A stretch of DNA of 5,468 nucleotides, from contig DKNL01000334.1 of NCBI GenBank assembly GCA_002474325.1, forward strand, positions 3,574-9,041, read 5' to 3'. The notes under the pieces were generated by a model, which saw nothing but the letters and a program-made list of their open reading frames with translations, did no database searches and was not told the DNA's origin. The position numbers and the translations under genes are program-made. The stretch is from Opitutales bacterium UBA7389. Its GTDB lineage: Bacteria > Verrucomicrobiota > Verrucomicrobiia > Opitutales > Opitutaceae. Each line of letters opens with the position of its first letter. Within the stretch, counting starts at the first letter, position 1. Below, one piece after another: positions 5,194 to 5,468 of the stretch.

Positions 5194-5468
5194 ATGGGTA
5201 GCGAAAACAGTAAGACGTGTGTAGGCATTGGACTGGCTCTTTTGCTGGGAGTGGTGTTTGCCTGGGCAGGGAGTTATCGGGGAGTGTTTTTTGCCGGGAT
5301 CCCGGTTTTCGCTATGGGGGTGGTCTTGGCTTTTTTGATCCAATGGATAGCTTTTGTACCAGCGATACTGAAAAGAACGGAAAAGTTTTTCGATCTAGTA
5401 GGGAGCATTACGTACATATTTATCACCCTTCTGTCTTTGGCCCTAGTTCCAAAGACGGATCTACGTTC
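5194..5468 (+). CDS. DUF1295 membrane protein, N-terminal part (runs off the right edge)
   Basis: The visible 91 residues have three hydrophobic segments (about 9-25, 30-58 and 68-85). The sequence FLIQWIAFVPAILKRTEKFFDLVGSITYIFITLL (47-80 region) carries the recognisable DUF1295 signature, with TEKFFDLVGSITY at 62-74. DUF1295 proteins belong to the steroid 5-alpha-reductase/isoprenylcysteine methyltransferase-like superfamily of integral membrane enzymes and are usually about 250-300 residues long, so roughly a third is seen; the NADPH-binding C-terminal part is outside. The exact reaction of bacterial members is not settled, but a lipid or steroid-like substrate within the membrane is the usual assumption. 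The ATG at 5194 begins a plausible short cytoplasmic or periplasmic tail before the first membrane segment. It is divergent from the transporter-lipocalin pair and could share control with it. Confidence 0.85.
   Translation, partial: MGSENSKTCVGIGLALLLGVVFAWAGSYRGVFFAGIPVFAMGVVLAFLIQWIAFVPAILKRTEKFFDLVGSITYIFITLLSLALVPKTDLR

Noticed and set aside
5056..5343. Minus-strand 95-residue open frame near the right end
   Set aside because: It is rich in polar and histidine residues with no family pattern, and half of it is antisense to the DUF1295 coding region.

Overview
The window looks like ordinary chromosomal DNA of a free-living, Gram-negative heterotroph, most likely a marine or aquatic member of the Verrucomicrobiota (Opitutae-like) or a relative. 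This is an inference from gene content: a Sec-exported formylglycine-type sulfatase, a lipoprotein lipocalin (so an outer membrane), a long-form yeast/E. coli-like LeuA, an MDP-1 type phosphatase, a short near-palindrome of a kind I associate with these genomes, and almost no recognisable Shine-Dalgarno sequences. There are no RNA genes, CRISPR arrays or insertion sequences.

Left part (1-1009): the N-terminal 232 residues of 2-isopropylmalate synthase (leuA) run leftwards off the edge. Its upstream region, which shows no long gene, holds what appears to be a classical amino-acid attenuator on the same strand: a 20-residue leader peptide with seven leucine codons, whose stop codon overlaps the first arm of a hairpin ending in five T. 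Upstream of it lie a TTGACA -35-like box and a 13-base palindrome.

Centre (1010-2992): divergently from leuA, an MDP-1-like HAD phosphatase and then a periplasmic sulfatase are read rightwards, 69 bases apart. The sulfatase has all the expected active-site residues. A near-palindromic repeat lies in the convergent gap that follows.

Right part (3102-5468): a leftward pair, a MelB/GPH-type cation symporter followed 22 bases later by a Blc-type lipocalin, and, divergently, the start of a DUF1295 (steroid 5-alpha-reductase-like) membrane protein. The transporter keeps MelB's cation-site aspartates but lacks both of its sugar-binding aspartates. Together with a lipid-binding lipocalin and a lipid-modifying-type membrane protein, this suggests a membrane-lipid module rather than sugar uptake. 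That is an inference.

The two best leads are the leu attenuator, which automatic gene callers would miss, and the transporter-lipocalin-DUF1295 module. I see no defence system or mobile element here.
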